DNA of 64,000 bases, taken from the NCBI GenBank assembly GCA_965660815.1, contig CBFIBG010000089.1, forward strand, positions 1-64,000. Reading direction: 5' to 3'. The position numbers were made by a program, and so were the translations under genes. The DNA is from Glaciecola sp965660815 (GTDB lineage Bacteria; Pseudomonadota; Gammaproteobacteria; Enterobacterales; Alteromonadaceae). Shown piece by piece: positions 16,479 to 25,130 of this stretch (positions are counted from its first letter, which is position 1; each line of letters starts with the position of its first letter). A model generated the notes under the pieces. It made no database searches, was not told the DNA's origin, and saw nothing but the letters and a program-made list of their open reading frames with translations.

Positions 16479-18590
16479 TTAATGTTGTTTATTCTGGCTG
16501 TGTCTAGACACTTTTTCAATTTCAGGGATTTTACGGATCTTTCTCATTATATTGGCAAAATGCTTTCTATTTTTGGTACTAAGCTCTATGTCTATGACTA
16601 AGCTATGATCGTCTCTATCTCCTGTCTGTAGATTGAGTATTGAACTATCACAACTGGCTATCGCACCAGTTAAAGCTGCCAAGGTTCCTTGTTGATTCAT
16701 TGCCTCAATTCGCAATGCTGCTTTAAAGTCACCTTGAGCATCATTGTCCCATTGCATTGGTAGCACTCTTTGAGGCTCTTCTTTAGAAAGCTTTCTTATA
16801 TTTCGACAGCCCGTTTGATGTATGACTACCCCTCTGCCGGGACTCAATATTGCGACAACCTCGTCCTCGGGAATTGGATGACAGCATCTAGAAAAGTGCA
16901 CCATCAAACCCTCTGTTCCTCGAATTGCAACCGAACCTTTCTTTTCTGGAATTTCGGTATTCTCACCCACCAGCCTTCGAGCAATCATAGCACTTATTTC
17001 GTTGCCCATGCCTATATTAGACAACAATTCATCGAAACTCGGATACTTGGTTTCTGCAATTACTCTATCAATATCTTGTTGCGGTATTTCATCCAGCTTG
17101 ATGGTGCCAAGCGCATGTCGTAATAGTCTATTGCCCATGCTTCTGGCATCGTTAGCGTGTTGTCTTTTCAAGAAGTGACGAATATTTGACCTTGCGCGTG
17201 CACTGACCACAAAGTTCAACCAATTAGCGTTGGGTTTGGCACGCGGAGAAGTAATGATTTCTACGCTTTGACCATTTTCAAGAGCCGAGCTTAAGGGATA
17301 ATTCTTATGGTCAACTCTAGCCCCTACACAAGTGTTACCAACATCAGAGTGAACCGCGTAAGCAAAATCCACCGCAGTAGACCCCATTGGTAATTCTACG
17401 ATCCTTCCTTTAGGAGTAAAGACATATATTTCATCAGGAAATAAATCTGATTTTACGTTTTCGATGAATTCAACTGACGTACTGGCTCTTTGTTGAAGTT
17501 CGACGAGTGATTGCATCCATTGGTTAGCGCGCATTTTCGCGGTGTCATCAAGATCGGCTTGCTGTTTGTAGACCCAATGTGCAGCGACCCCTTTGTCAGC
17601 CAAATGATCCATCTCTTTAGTACGAATCTGAACTTCTACAGGAATGCCGTGAATGCCTTTTAAAGAGGTATGTAAAGACTGATACCCATTTGTGCGAGGG
17701 ATGGCGATGTAATCTTTAAATCGATTTTCAATGGGTTTGTACAATCCGTGCATAGCCCCTAATACACGGTAACAGTTATCGACTGTATCAACGATTATTC
17801 TAAATCCATAGATGTCCATTACTTCGGTGAAGCTGAGTTCCTTGCTGCGCATTTTTCGATATATTGAATACAAATGCTTTTCTCTGCCAACCACAATGCC
17901 ATTAATATCATATTCTTTAAGTTTGGTTGCTAAGTCTTGATGAGTTCGTTGCATGATTTCTTTTCGATTACCCCTCGCCATAGCCACGGCGCTTTTCAGC
18001 GCGCGATGCCGCATGGGGTACATAGCTTCAAAACCAAGATCTTCTAGCTCATTTTTAATATCGTGAATACCCAGCCTATGAGCCATTGGAGCGTATATTT
18101 CTAAGGTCTCAAGAGCTATTCTTCTGCGTTTATCTGGTCTTAACGCGCCTAGTGTTCTCATGTTGTGAGTGCGGTCTGAAAGCTTTATTAAGATCACTCG
18201 TATATCTTGAACCATCGCCATGAGCATTTTGCGAAAGTTTTCGGCTTGTGCTTCTTGCTTAGAGCTAAACTTTAGTTTGTCTAATTTACTTACGCCCTCA
18301 ACCAGTTCGGCAACTGTGTCGCCAAATGCTAAGCTTAAATCTTCTTTGCTGTAATCAGTATCTTCTATTACATCATGTAACAATGCGGACATAATTGTCT
18401 CGTGATCAAGACGCATATCAGCGAGTATGCCTGCAACCGCTACTGGGTGAGTAATATAGGGGTCTCCGCTTGATCGAGTTTGACCATCGTGGGCATCACG
18501 AGCCAAAATGTAAGCGGCTTTGATATAGTCAACTTGTTTTTTAGGTAAATAAGCACTGACTTTGTGCTTTAGACCTTCAAATAAATACAC
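16479..18590 (-). CDS. spoT: Bifunctional (p)ppGpp synthetase/hydrolase SpoT
   Basis: A 703-residue RSH enzyme that makes and degrades the alarmone (p)ppGpp. The N-terminal HD hydrolase is intact (YITHPVAVAGILADM, SALLHDVIEDTDYS, LIKLSDRTHNMRTL). It is followed by the synthetase domain (DIYGFRIIVD, NGYQSLHTSLKG, VEVQIRTKEMDHLADKGVAAHW), the TGS domain (DEIYVFTPKGRIVELPMGSTAVDFAYAVHSDVG) and a C-terminal helical/zinc-finger-like and ACT part (FSRCCHPIPED, LRIEAMNQQGTLAALTG). The HD motif being present separates it from RelA. An RNA hairpin lies between rpoZ and this gene, so it may have its own promoter as well as read-through. Confidence 0.97.
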   Translation of the reverse strand: MYLFEGLKHKVSAYLPKKQVDYIKAAYILARDAHDGQTRSSGDPYITHPVAVAGILADMRLDHETIMSALLHDVIEDTDYSKEDLSLAFGDTVAELVEGVSKLDKLKFSSKQEAQAENFRKMLMAMVQDIRVILIKLSDRTHNMRTLGALRPDKRRRIALETLEIYAPMAHRLGIHDIKNELEDLGFEAMYPMRHRALKSAVAMARGNRKEIMQRTHQDLATKLKEYDINGIVVGREKHLYSIYRKMRSKELSFTEVMDIYGFRIIVDTVDNCYRVLGAMHGLYKPIENRFKDYIAIPRTNGYQSLHTSLKGIHGIPVEVQIRTKEMDHLADKGVAAHWVYKQQADLDDTAKMRANQWMQSLVELQQRASTSVEFIENVKSDLFPDEIYVFTPKGRIVELPMGSTAVDFAYAVHSDVGNTCVGARVDHKNYPLSSALENGQSVEIITSPRAKPNANWLNFVVSARARSNIRHFLKRQHANDARSMGNRLLRHALGTIKLDEIPQQDIDRVIAETKYPSFDELLSNIGMGNEISAMIARRLVGENTEIPEKKGSVAIRGTEGLMVHFSRCCHPIPEDEVVAILSPGRGVVIHQTGCRNIRKLSKEEPQRVLPMQWDNDAQGDFKAALRIEAMNQQGTLAALTGAIASCDSSILNLQTGDRDDHSLVIDIELSTKNRKHFANIMRKIRKIPEIEKVSRHSQNKQH

Positions 18591-18659
18591 ACAAACCTTT
18601 GTTAATCGAAAAAATAGTAGTCCTGTAGAATACGTGTATTTTTTAACAAAGCAAATGCA

Positions 18660-18685
18660 AAAACGCCGAAATTAATCGACGTTTT
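18660..18685 (-). terminator. Hairpin between rpoZ and spoT
   Basis: AAAACGCCG and CGACGTTTT form an 8-of-9 base-pair stem. On the minus strand it is followed by several T residues (GTTTTTGCATTT). It stands 64 bp past the rpoZ stop and 70 bp before spoT, suggesting partial termination or attenuation that would set spoT expression below rpoZ. Confidence 0.5.
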
Positions 18686-18748
18686 AAAAATATTGTTTGT
18701 TTAGTTGTAAACTTTACCGACAAGAAGTAGCTGTCGACATATTTTGGT

Positions 18749-19021
18749 CTAATTGTTAGCCAAAATACTCGCAACAGAAGCAAATTCAGCAGCTTCTTGC
18801 TCACGCTGGTCCTGAAGTTCAGTTTGTTCCACTGTCTCGGCAGTTACCAGACCTTCTTCAATTTCTCGAAGCGCAGTAACAGTGGGTTTATCATTGTCAA
18901 CTTCAACTAGCGGGTCTTTGCCTTCAATTGCAATTTGACGCGCACGTTTTGCTGCCACCAAAACAAGGTCGAAACGATTTCCAATTTGATCTACAGCGTC
19001 TTCAACAGTTACACGTGCCAT
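18749..19021 (-). CDS. rpoZ: RNA polymerase omega subunit
   Basis: A 90-residue omega subunit, which helps assemble RNA polymerase and forms part of one ppGpp-binding site. The start MARVTVEDAVDQIGNRFDLVLVAAKRARQ is the conserved omega signature, as is the following KPTVTALREIEEGLV. The acidic/Gln-rich tail is variable in the family. It is in the usual place next to spoT, but a DUF1835 gene separates it from gmk. Confidence 0.97.
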   Translation of the reverse strand: MARVTVEDAVDQIGNRFDLVLVAAKRARQIAIEGKDPLVEVDNDKPTVTALREIEEGLVTAETVEQTELQDQREQEAAEFASVASILANN

Positions 19022-19173
19022 GAAATGCTCCGTTAAGTGATTATTAAAAAAATGGGCGCGAAGTATACTTCACTTTGTGCATTTAATATAGAGTAAAAAC
19101 GAGTTAAAGAAAGGTTTTGTTCAAAAATAGATGATTCTTTTTTATTTTAATGAAAAATACACCGCGAATACAG

Positions 19174-20094
19174 TCAGCCGTTCACCGCTATTTGCAATTC
19201 TTCAACGCTATGTCCGGAAATACTGTGCCCACCTAACCAGTGAAAACGGCTATATTTTCTAACCCATTTTTGTTGATTCTGCAAAACTTTGCTGCCAATT
19301 TCGGTCAATTTGTATGTTTCAGGCATCTGACTAATTAATGCTGGCTGGTCAACACACATTTGGTCAACTACCCAAAAAAAACTTTGGTCTCCATGAAATT
19401 GAATTGGCTCTTGTCGACAATATTCTTTAAACAATTTAGACCGCGTATTACAACCTTTATTTATTAATTCAAGAATATACTCCTCTGTTCTAGTGCAACC
19501 AGTTACCTCACTTGGCAATTCTAATGTAAGTCGCTTCAACGCTCGTGCCAGACACGGCAAACCATCTACAGTCGATTCTGAATATTGTTGCAACATTTCA
19601 ACATTGCCTTTTTTAAATGCATCAAAAATTTCTGAAGCGGTTTGCACTTGAGAGTGTGTCACTTTGGTAGCCATTTTAAACAAATTTAGTATTTGCTCAG
19701 GTTTATGATATCCAATGTAGTTAGAGGTCTGAATTAGCTGAGTCTTTTCCAGAAGATTCGGATAATTTGAGACATAATCGAGGATTTGGATGAGTTGAAG
19801 CTGGTCGTATAGATCGTGTTCAAACCATAAATATATTTGGTCGTAACGCTCAGCCTTTCTCAATTTAAGATCGCGCTGTTCGAAATCTGCACGCAAATTT
19901 TCAAGGGTGTCCCACTTTAGATAAGCAAGATATAACGCGCGAATATTCGATATATCTTCAATTGACTCGGAATCAATTAGCGGACCTACATGCATTACAT
20001 CTCGCCATGGTAAAAATTCCCCATGTATCCCTCCTGCTTTGAACAACTCTACGGCTGAGTCTCCATTGGTAACGTGCAGGCTATTTAAATGCAT
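19174..20094 (-). CDS. DUF1835-domain protein coupled to gmk
   Basis: A 306-residue cytoplasmic protein. The N-terminus LHVTNGDSAVELFKAGGIHGEFLPWRDVMHVGPL is the DUF1835 signature. A second conserved phrase (YLWFEHDLYDQLQLIQIL) follows, and the C-terminal part (YILELINKGCNTRSKLFKEY, then ALISQMPETYKLTEIGSKVL) looks like a winged-helix fold. No catalytic motif is certain, and the biochemical role of DUF1835 proteins is unknown to me. The start overlaps the last base of gmk, implying translational coupling, and rpoZ follows after about 150 bp. Its position inside the gmk-rpoZ-spoT operon is unusual. Confidence 0.85.
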   Translation of the reverse strand: MHLNSLHVTNGDSAVELFKAGGIHGEFLPWRDVMHVGPLIDSESIEDISNIRALYLAYLKWDTLENLRADFEQRDLKLRKAERYDQIYLWFEHDLYDQLQLIQILDYVSNYPNLLEKTQLIQTSNYIGYHKPEQILNLFKMATKVTHSQVQTASEIFDAFKKGNVEMLQQYSESTVDGLPCLARALKRLTLELPSEVTGCTRTEEYILELINKGCNTRSKLFKEYCRQEPIQFHGDQSFFWVVDQMCVDQPALISQMPETYKLTEIGSKVLQNQQKWVRKYSRFHWLGGHSISGHSVEELQIAVNG

Positions 20095-20735
20095 TATTCA
20101 CTTAATAACGAATCGATCAGAGATTCGTGACGCTTACTCTGTTTATCAGTCGTTAAGCTTGAAGCATTTACGATAGTGACTAAGGCTTCTAGTGCATCGG
20201 TGAAGTTATCGTTAATAATAACGTAGTCAAATTCACTGTAGTGAGCCATTTCGCTCTGCGCTTTTTGCATGCGTTTTCGTATTACCTCGTCGCTGTCCTG
20301 TCCTCTACTGACAAGCCGCGTATTGAGCTCTTCTTTTGATGGTGGGAGTATAAAGATAGATATTACAGACTTGTTGATGGCCTTTACCTGCCTTGCACCT
20401 TGCCAATCAATATCTAAAAACACGTCTATTCCTTGTTCAAGCTTATGAGCGATAGCGGTTTTGGACGTCCCATAGTAATTGTCAAATACTTTTGCGTATT
20501 CATAAAAGGCGTCTTCTTCGATCATAGCTTTAAAAGCATCTTCTGACACAAAATGGTAGTGCTCCCCGTCTTTTTCACCATCTCGACTTGCCCGGGTGGT
20601 GTGCGATACCGAAAGTTGTGCTGGGTTTGCCATAAGGCCTTCTTCTGCTCGCTGTAGCAGTGCATTAATTAAACTTGACTTACCGGCTCCAGATGGAGCA
20701 GCTACAATGAATAAATTTGCGCGGGACGTTTGCAT
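20094..20735 (-). CDS. gmk: Guanylate kinase
   Basis: A 213-residue enzyme that phosphorylates GMP to GDP with ATP. The P-loop APSGAGKSSLI is at residues 13-23. The GMP-binding segments SVSHTTRASRDGEKDGEHYHFV and FYEYAKVFDNYYGTSK, and the lid/adenine region DIDWQGARQVK, are complete. It is first in the minus-strand operon with DUF1835, rpoZ and spoT. The promoter should lie at 20740-20900, opposite a small plus-strand open frame. Confidence 0.97.
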   Translation of the reverse strand: MQTSRANLFIVAAPSGAGKSSLINALLQRAEEGLMANPAQLSVSHTTRASRDGEKDGEHYHFVSEDAFKAMIEEDAFYEYAKVFDNYYGTSKTAIAHKLEQGIDVFLDIDWQGARQVKAINKSVISIFILPPSKEELNTRLVSRGQDSDEVIRKRMQKAQSEMAHYSEFDYVIINDNFTDALEALVTIVNASSLTTDKQSKRHESLIDSLLSE

Positions 20736-20931
20736 ATCGATCTCTAGTGTTTGTTGTCTCAGTCTTGCAGACTAATAGTGAGTAAAGGACAAATAATATT
20801 ACTTAAGCTATTCAAGATTTTAAAGAAATAAGTTGTTTGAAAGAGTCTAGTTTGTTTGTCTTTTTATATAGCTAGTATGCTAACATAGTCGAATTGAAAG
20901 GCATTATTAACGTTCATTTTCGGAAATTTCA

Positions 20932-21162
20932 ATGAAAGAAAGCGAATATCATCAGCTAATTGACAATTTAAAGATAAACTCACAAAAATCGTTTAACCAA
21001 TTGGACTCTGTTGATGACTATAACGAAAGTGGCGAATGCAGTCTGATAACAGCCCCACCTGACCAATCTCAAATAATGCTCAATAAGCAACCGCCAGTGA
21101 TACAAATTTCGGTGGCTTCTAAGTTTAACCAACATCAACTTAAGTGCGAAAGCGAGAAATGA
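20932..21162 (+). CDS. Small hypothetical protein (doubtful)
   Basis: A 76-codon frame starting with ATG after a weak GGAAAT ribosome site. The product is hydrophilic, rich in Gln, Ser and Asn, with no membrane segment and no motif I recognise. It lies between gmk and the esterase gene, in the direction of the esterase-hem operon, 109 bp before it. An overlapping minus-strand frame exists in the same place, so chance is possible. Conservation in relatives would decide. Confidence 0.3.
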   Translation: MKESEYHQLIDNLKINSQKSFNQLDSVDDYNESGECSLITAPPDQSQIMLNKQPPVIQISVASKFNQHQLKCESEK

Positions 21163-21271
21163 GTCAATGGTATGTTTGGTGAATAACTCAACAGCTTTTT
21201 TTAAGACACAATTAGCCAGCAGGGCAAAGGTACAGCTTAATCTCAACATCTCGAAATAATAGGAAATTTCT

Positions 21272-21964
21272 ATGAGTCAACCGGAAAGTCAACATGATCT
21301 ATTACCAAGCGTAATAACTGAACCACAAGGGGAGCATAAGCGCACCATTATTTGGCTGCATGGTTTAGGAGACTCAGGAAACGGTTTTGCCCCTATCGCA
21401 CCAGAATTAAAACTAGCTTCTGAATTAGGCGTCAAATTCATCTTTCCTCACGCTCCGATTCGACCAGTTACTATCAATAATGGAATGGAAATGCGCGCAT
21501 GGTACGACATAAAAAGCTTAGATATGGAAAGTCGAGCTGACGTAACGGGTGTATTAGAATCGAGCAGCCAAATACAAGCACTCATTGAAAATGAAATAGC
21601 AAATGGGATATTAGCAAAAAATATAATGCTGGTTGGTTTTTCTCAAGGTGGGGTGATCGCTTTGCACCTTGGCACGCGGTTTGACCAACAACTCGCAGGT
21701 ATTGTGGCTTTATCCACCTATATGTGTGAACCACAAACTCTTAGAAATGAAAAAAATCAGGCGAATTTACAGACACCTATTTTGTGTTGTCATGGTCAGC
21801 AAGACGAAGTCGTACCCGTCTCATTGGGTAAGTATGCCTATACGACGTTGAAAGATAATGGGTATGATGTCACATGGAAAGAATACATTATGCAACACAA
21901 CGTGTGTATGCCTGAGATCCAAGATATCGCAAAGTTTATCTCGGCATGTTTTAATCAGGAGTAA
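21272..21964 (+). CDS. Carboxylesterase (alpha/beta hydrolase, EstB/lysophospholipase-like)
   Basis: A 230-residue serine esterase of the phospholipase/carboxylesterase family. The oxyanion motif IIWLHGLGDSGNGFAP, nucleophile elbow GFSQGG, acid in HGQQDEVVPV and histidine in IMQHNVC are all present; the last motif is usually MEHSVC, so Gln replaces the common Glu. Typical substrates are short-chain esters and lysophospholipids. A GGAAAT-type ribosome site precedes the ATG. Its stop is 9 bp before hemC and carries the hemC ribosome site (CAGGAGTAAG), so the gene is likely part of the hem operon. Confidence 0.92.
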   Translation: MSQPESQHDLLPSVITEPQGEHKRTIIWLHGLGDSGNGFAPIAPELKLASELGVKFIFPHAPIRPVTINNGMEMRAWYDIKSLDMESRADVTGVLESSSQIQALIENEIANGILAKNIMLVGFSQGGVIALHLGTRFDQQLAGIVALSTYMCEPQTLRNEKNQANLQTPILCCHGQQDEVVPVSLGKYAYTTLKDNGYDVTWKEYIMQHNVCMPEIQDIAKFISACFNQE

Positions 21965-21973
21965 GTAAAATCC

Positions 21974-22933
21974 ATGACGACATCTGAAAAATCAACAATT
22001 CGAATTGCCACAAGGAAAAGCGCTCTTGCAATGTGGCAGGCATATTACATAAAAGATTTATTTAATAAACATTTTCCGGATACCACAATTGAGCTTGTTC
22101 CAATGTCTACCCAGGGCGATCGAATATTGGATACTCCTCTTGCTAAAATAGGCGGCAAAGGATTGTTCATTAAAGAACTGGAGGTCGCTATGCAAAACGG
22201 AGACGCCGACATAGCGGTTCATTCAATGAAAGATGTACCTGTCGATTTTCCAGACGGGTTTGGCTTACATTGTATTTGCGAGCGAGAAAATCCTTTTGAT
22301 GCGTTTGTCTCTAATACATTCAAATCTTTTGACGATTTACCACAAGGAGCGGTGGTTGGAACCTCAAGTCTGAGAAGACAAGCCCAGTTGAAAGCAGTGA
22401 GGCCAGACTTAAAGATAAGAGATTTGCGAGGAAACGTGAATACTCGTCTACAAAAATTGGATGATGGATTGTATGACGCGATTATTCTGGCGGCTGCTGG
22501 ATTAATACGACTTGATATGCAAAATAGAATTAAACACGAACTTCTTCCTCAAATTTGTTTACCTGCCGTCGGGCAAGGCGCTGTTGGTGTAGAATGCCGT
22601 AACGATGACCATACGTTAATTGCTATGTTAGGCAAACTCAACCACGCTCAGACAGCACTGAGAGTCACCGCCGAGCGAGCGATGAATGCCAAACTGCAGG
22701 GAGGCTGCCAAGTGCCTATTGGCAGTTTTGCATTGTTCAAACAAAATACCAAAGGACACTCTAAACTGTCACTTACTGCCCTTGTTGCAGAGACCGATGG
22801 CAGCAAAATACTGAAAGTCACCGATGCTGTAGACTGCGATATACATGATCTTGATACAGCAAAATCACTAGGCAAAAGGCTCGCTAGTGACTTGATTGAC
22901 CAAGGAGCTCAAAAAATATTAGATGCTTTATAA
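21974..22933 (+). CDS. hemC: Porphobilinogen deaminase (hydroxymethylbilane synthase)
   Basis: Polymerises four porphobilinogen molecules into hydroxymethylbilane for haem and siroheme synthesis. The 319-residue sequence shows IRIATRKSALAMWQA at the N-terminus, the active-site block DADIAVHSMKDVP with its catalytic Asp, GTSSLRRQAQL, DLRGNVNTRL, LPAVGQGAVGVE, and the cofactor-attachment cysteine in LQGGCQVPIG. It opens the haem part of the operon. Confidence 0.97.
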   Translation: MTTSEKSTIRIATRKSALAMWQAYYIKDLFNKHFPDTTIELVPMSTQGDRILDTPLAKIGGKGLFIKELEVAMQNGDADIAVHSMKDVPVDFPDGFGLHCICERENPFDAFVSNTFKSFDDLPQGAVVGTSSLRRQAQLKAVRPDLKIRDLRGNVNTRLQKLDDGLYDAIILAAAGLIRLDMQNRIKHELLPQICLPAVGQGAVGVECRNDDHTLIAMLGKLNHAQTALRVTAERAMNAKLQGGCQVPIGSFALFKQNTKGHSKLSLTALVAETDGSKILKVTDAVDCDIHDLDTAKSLGKRLASDLIDQGAQKILDAL

Positions 22934-22948
22934 CGGGCGCTTTTGTTC

Positions 22949-23722
22949 ATGACCAGATTTATTATTGCCAGGCCTCGCGAGAAAGCGCTTCAAACTGTTA
23001 ATCATTTTTGTGATCAAGGTCTAACGGCAATACCTTGGTATGTGCTAGATATACGGCTTTTAAGTTTGACTACGGTTGTAAAAGCTCAAGCGCATAAGTT
23101 CGATTTTAATACCATTATCATTACATCGACTTATGCTATAGATTGGTTGTCCGAAGAGGATGGAGTGTCAGCATTTGACTTGAGTAATACTAAAAATATT
23201 ATTTGCGTTGGCAACAGCACCGCTGAAAAGCTTAAAATATTGCTAGATACAATAAAACCATTGCCTCACACAATAAATCTGGTGGTCGCTGAACCTGCTA
23301 ATTCAGAGGGTATCTTAGCTAGTGCAAGTTTGCAGAACATCAAGGGCCAGAGCATCGCCATAGTGAAGGGGTGTGGTGGCAGGAGTTTACTTGAACGCGA
23401 GTTAGCGAAAAGAGATGCTAATATCACCGTGCTTGATGTATACCAAAGAATGGTTAATACTCAAACGTTAAAAGATGACAGAATAAGAATCGGCCGCACT
23501 GACTGCTTAGTTGCTACCAGTGTCGAGATTGTCGAAGCGATTTTTAATAATTACGATAAAGCATCCTTAACAGTTGCTCACTGGATCGTGCCGAGTGCAA
23601 GAATAAAACAACGCACAGAAAGTCTCGGTGGGAGCAACGTTTGGCTAAGTGCCAATGCTAGTGCAAATTCACTCGTTCGCAAAGCGATACAATTAGTAAA
23701 AACAGGAGTTATCAATGACTGA
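22949..23722 (+). CDS. hemD: Uroporphyrinogen-III synthase
   Basis: Closes and isomerises hydroxymethylbilane to uroporphyrinogen III. HemD sequences are very divergent. Support here comes from position between hemC and hemX, length (257 residues), the N-terminal FIIARPREKALQ, the IITSTYAIDWL and VGNSTAEKL segments, GQSIAIVKGCGGRSLLERELAKRDANITVLDVYQR, and the late TSVEIVEA. The ATG at 22949 is preferred; a TTG two codons upstream is possible. It overlaps hemX by 8 bases. Confidence 0.9.
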   Translation: MTRFIIARPREKALQTVNHFCDQGLTAIPWYVLDIRLLSLTTVVKAQAHKFDFNTIIITSTYAIDWLSEEDGVSAFDLSNTKNIICVGNSTAEKLKILLDTIKPLPHTINLVVAEPANSEGILASASLQNIKGQSIAIVKGCGGRSLLERELAKRDANITVLDVYQRMVNTQTLKDDRIRIGRTDCLVATSVEIVEAIFNNYDKASLTVAHWIVPSARIKQRTESLGGSNVWLSANASANSLVRKAIQLVKTGVIND

Positions 23723-25130
23723 TTCTGACAAGCTGTCTAAAAAAAATCAGAAGATATTGGATAATATCGAAGAATCATTGCAAACGGGTGAAGAACACGA
23801 ACAAGCGTCTAAAACAGACTCTAATAAAGACAAAGATGTGCCAAAAACATCCAATATCAAGCAAAACACTAAACCATCTGATGCCAAACCATCAGCGAGT
23901 GAAAACATGACCAATAACAGTGCTAAAAACCAAGTTGAAAACAAACCAAGCCCCACAAAAAGCGATGCAAAATCTAGCTCAGCAAATAAAAAGGGTGCTT
24001 CGGGAACCACGCCCCCTGGATCTGTTAAACAAAAAGGGAACGGTGGATTATGGTTCATGACTGTAATTAACTTTTTATTAGTTGCAGGGATAATTGGTGC
24101 TGGTTACTGGTATTACACGCAAATAGCGTCCGATGAATCTCAACGACAATCGGCATTCACCCGCTTCAATCAAGATATCGATGATGTTAAACAAGAACTG
24201 TCAGCATCCATTCAACAATCCAATTCAAAAGTCACTGACTTACAACAATCACTAGAAGCAGACATAAGAGGCAATAGTGCCTTACTTGAGCAACTTCAAG
24301 ATTCAATCAATGCCAATGCAAGAGCCAGTGGTGCGCTAGCCGAAAAACTTGCAGAAATGTCAGGAAGACGTCCCTCTGATTGGTTGCTTGCAGAAGCAAA
24401 TTACTTGGTAAACATGGCTGGTCGTAAGCTCTACTTGGAAAAAGATATTCGTACAGCTATCACATTACTAAAGGAGGCCGATGCAAGGCTTGTTGACCTA
24501 AACGATCCTTCTTTATTTCCCGTAAGAGCATTGATAGCCGCCGATGTGCAAACGTTAAATCAGATAAATCCAACGTCTACTAGCTCGATAGCCTTAGCCA
24601 TTAGCAGTATGATTCCAAAGGTAAGTGATCTAACGCTTGATACTCTGCAAATTCCACAGAGCAATGCAAATACTGACTTAGCATTAAGTGAAGACGTAGC
24701 AGACTGGCGCGAAAACTTATCTCGAACTTGGAAGTCTATTGTTGGCGATTTAATCACTATTGACCATGTTAACGAACCTCTAGAACCCTATTTAGCAGAA
24801 CGTCAGCAGTGGTTGATAGAGCAACAACTAAAGCACAGTTTATCTCAGGCTCAGACGGCAGCTTTAAATGAGCAATACACATTGTTTGAAACGACTATGC
24901 AGCAAGCTATAGCGTTGATAGTCGAGCACTATAAGTTGGAAGATACCCAAGTTAGTCAGTTTTTGGTGGCTTTACAAGAGCTCCAAAATAGCGACTTTAC
25001 CAGAGCTTACCCAGATAAACTCGAATCACAAGCATCTCTTTCTGACGTGATAAAAAGAAGACTCCAAGGAGTTTATAATAACCAATTTAACCAAGGCGAT
25101 GTAAATCCTGAAGAGGACAATTCGCTATGA
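23715..25130 (+). CDS. hemX: HemX-like membrane protein of the hem operon
   Basis: A 471-residue inner-membrane protein. Residues 1-110 are disordered and rich in Lys, Ser, Asn and Pro. One membrane helix follows at about 112-134, then a coiled coil (about 145-220, FNQDIDDVKQELSASIQQ). The conserved HemX domain contains RRPSDWLLAEANYLVNMAGRKLYLEKD, then ALIAADVQTL, and ends LEPYLAERQQWLIEQQLKHSLSQAQ. Though often labelled uroporphyrinogen-III C-methyltransferase, it has no SAM-binding motif, and that name is probably wrong. Overlaps with hemD and hemY (ATGA) show tight coupling. Confidence 0.92.
   Translation: MTDSDKLSKKNQKILDNIEESLQTGEEHEQASKTDSNKDKDVPKTSNIKQNTKPSDAKPSASENMTNNSAKNQVENKPSPTKSDAKSSSANKKGASGTTPPGSVKQKGNGGLWFMTVINFLLVAGIIGAGYWYYTQIASDESQRQSAFTRFNQDIDDVKQELSASIQQSNSKVTDLQQSLEADIRGNSALLEQLQDSINANARASGALAEKLAEMSGRRPSDWLLAEANYLVNMAGRKLYLEKDIRTAITLLKEADARLVDLNDPSLFPVRALIAADVQTLNQINPTSTSSIALAISSMIPKVSDLTLDTLQIPQSNANTDLALSEDVADWRENLSRTWKSIVGDLITIDHVNEPLEPYLAERQQWLIEQQLKHSLSQAQTAALNEQYTLFETTMQQAIALIVEHYKLEDTQVSQFLVALQELQNSDFTRAYPDKLESQASLSDVIKRRLQGVYNNQFNQGDVNPEEDNSL

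Noticed and set aside
23747..24058. 103-codon minus-strand frame inside hemX
   Set aside because: Shadow of the Lys/Ser-rich disordered part of HemX.
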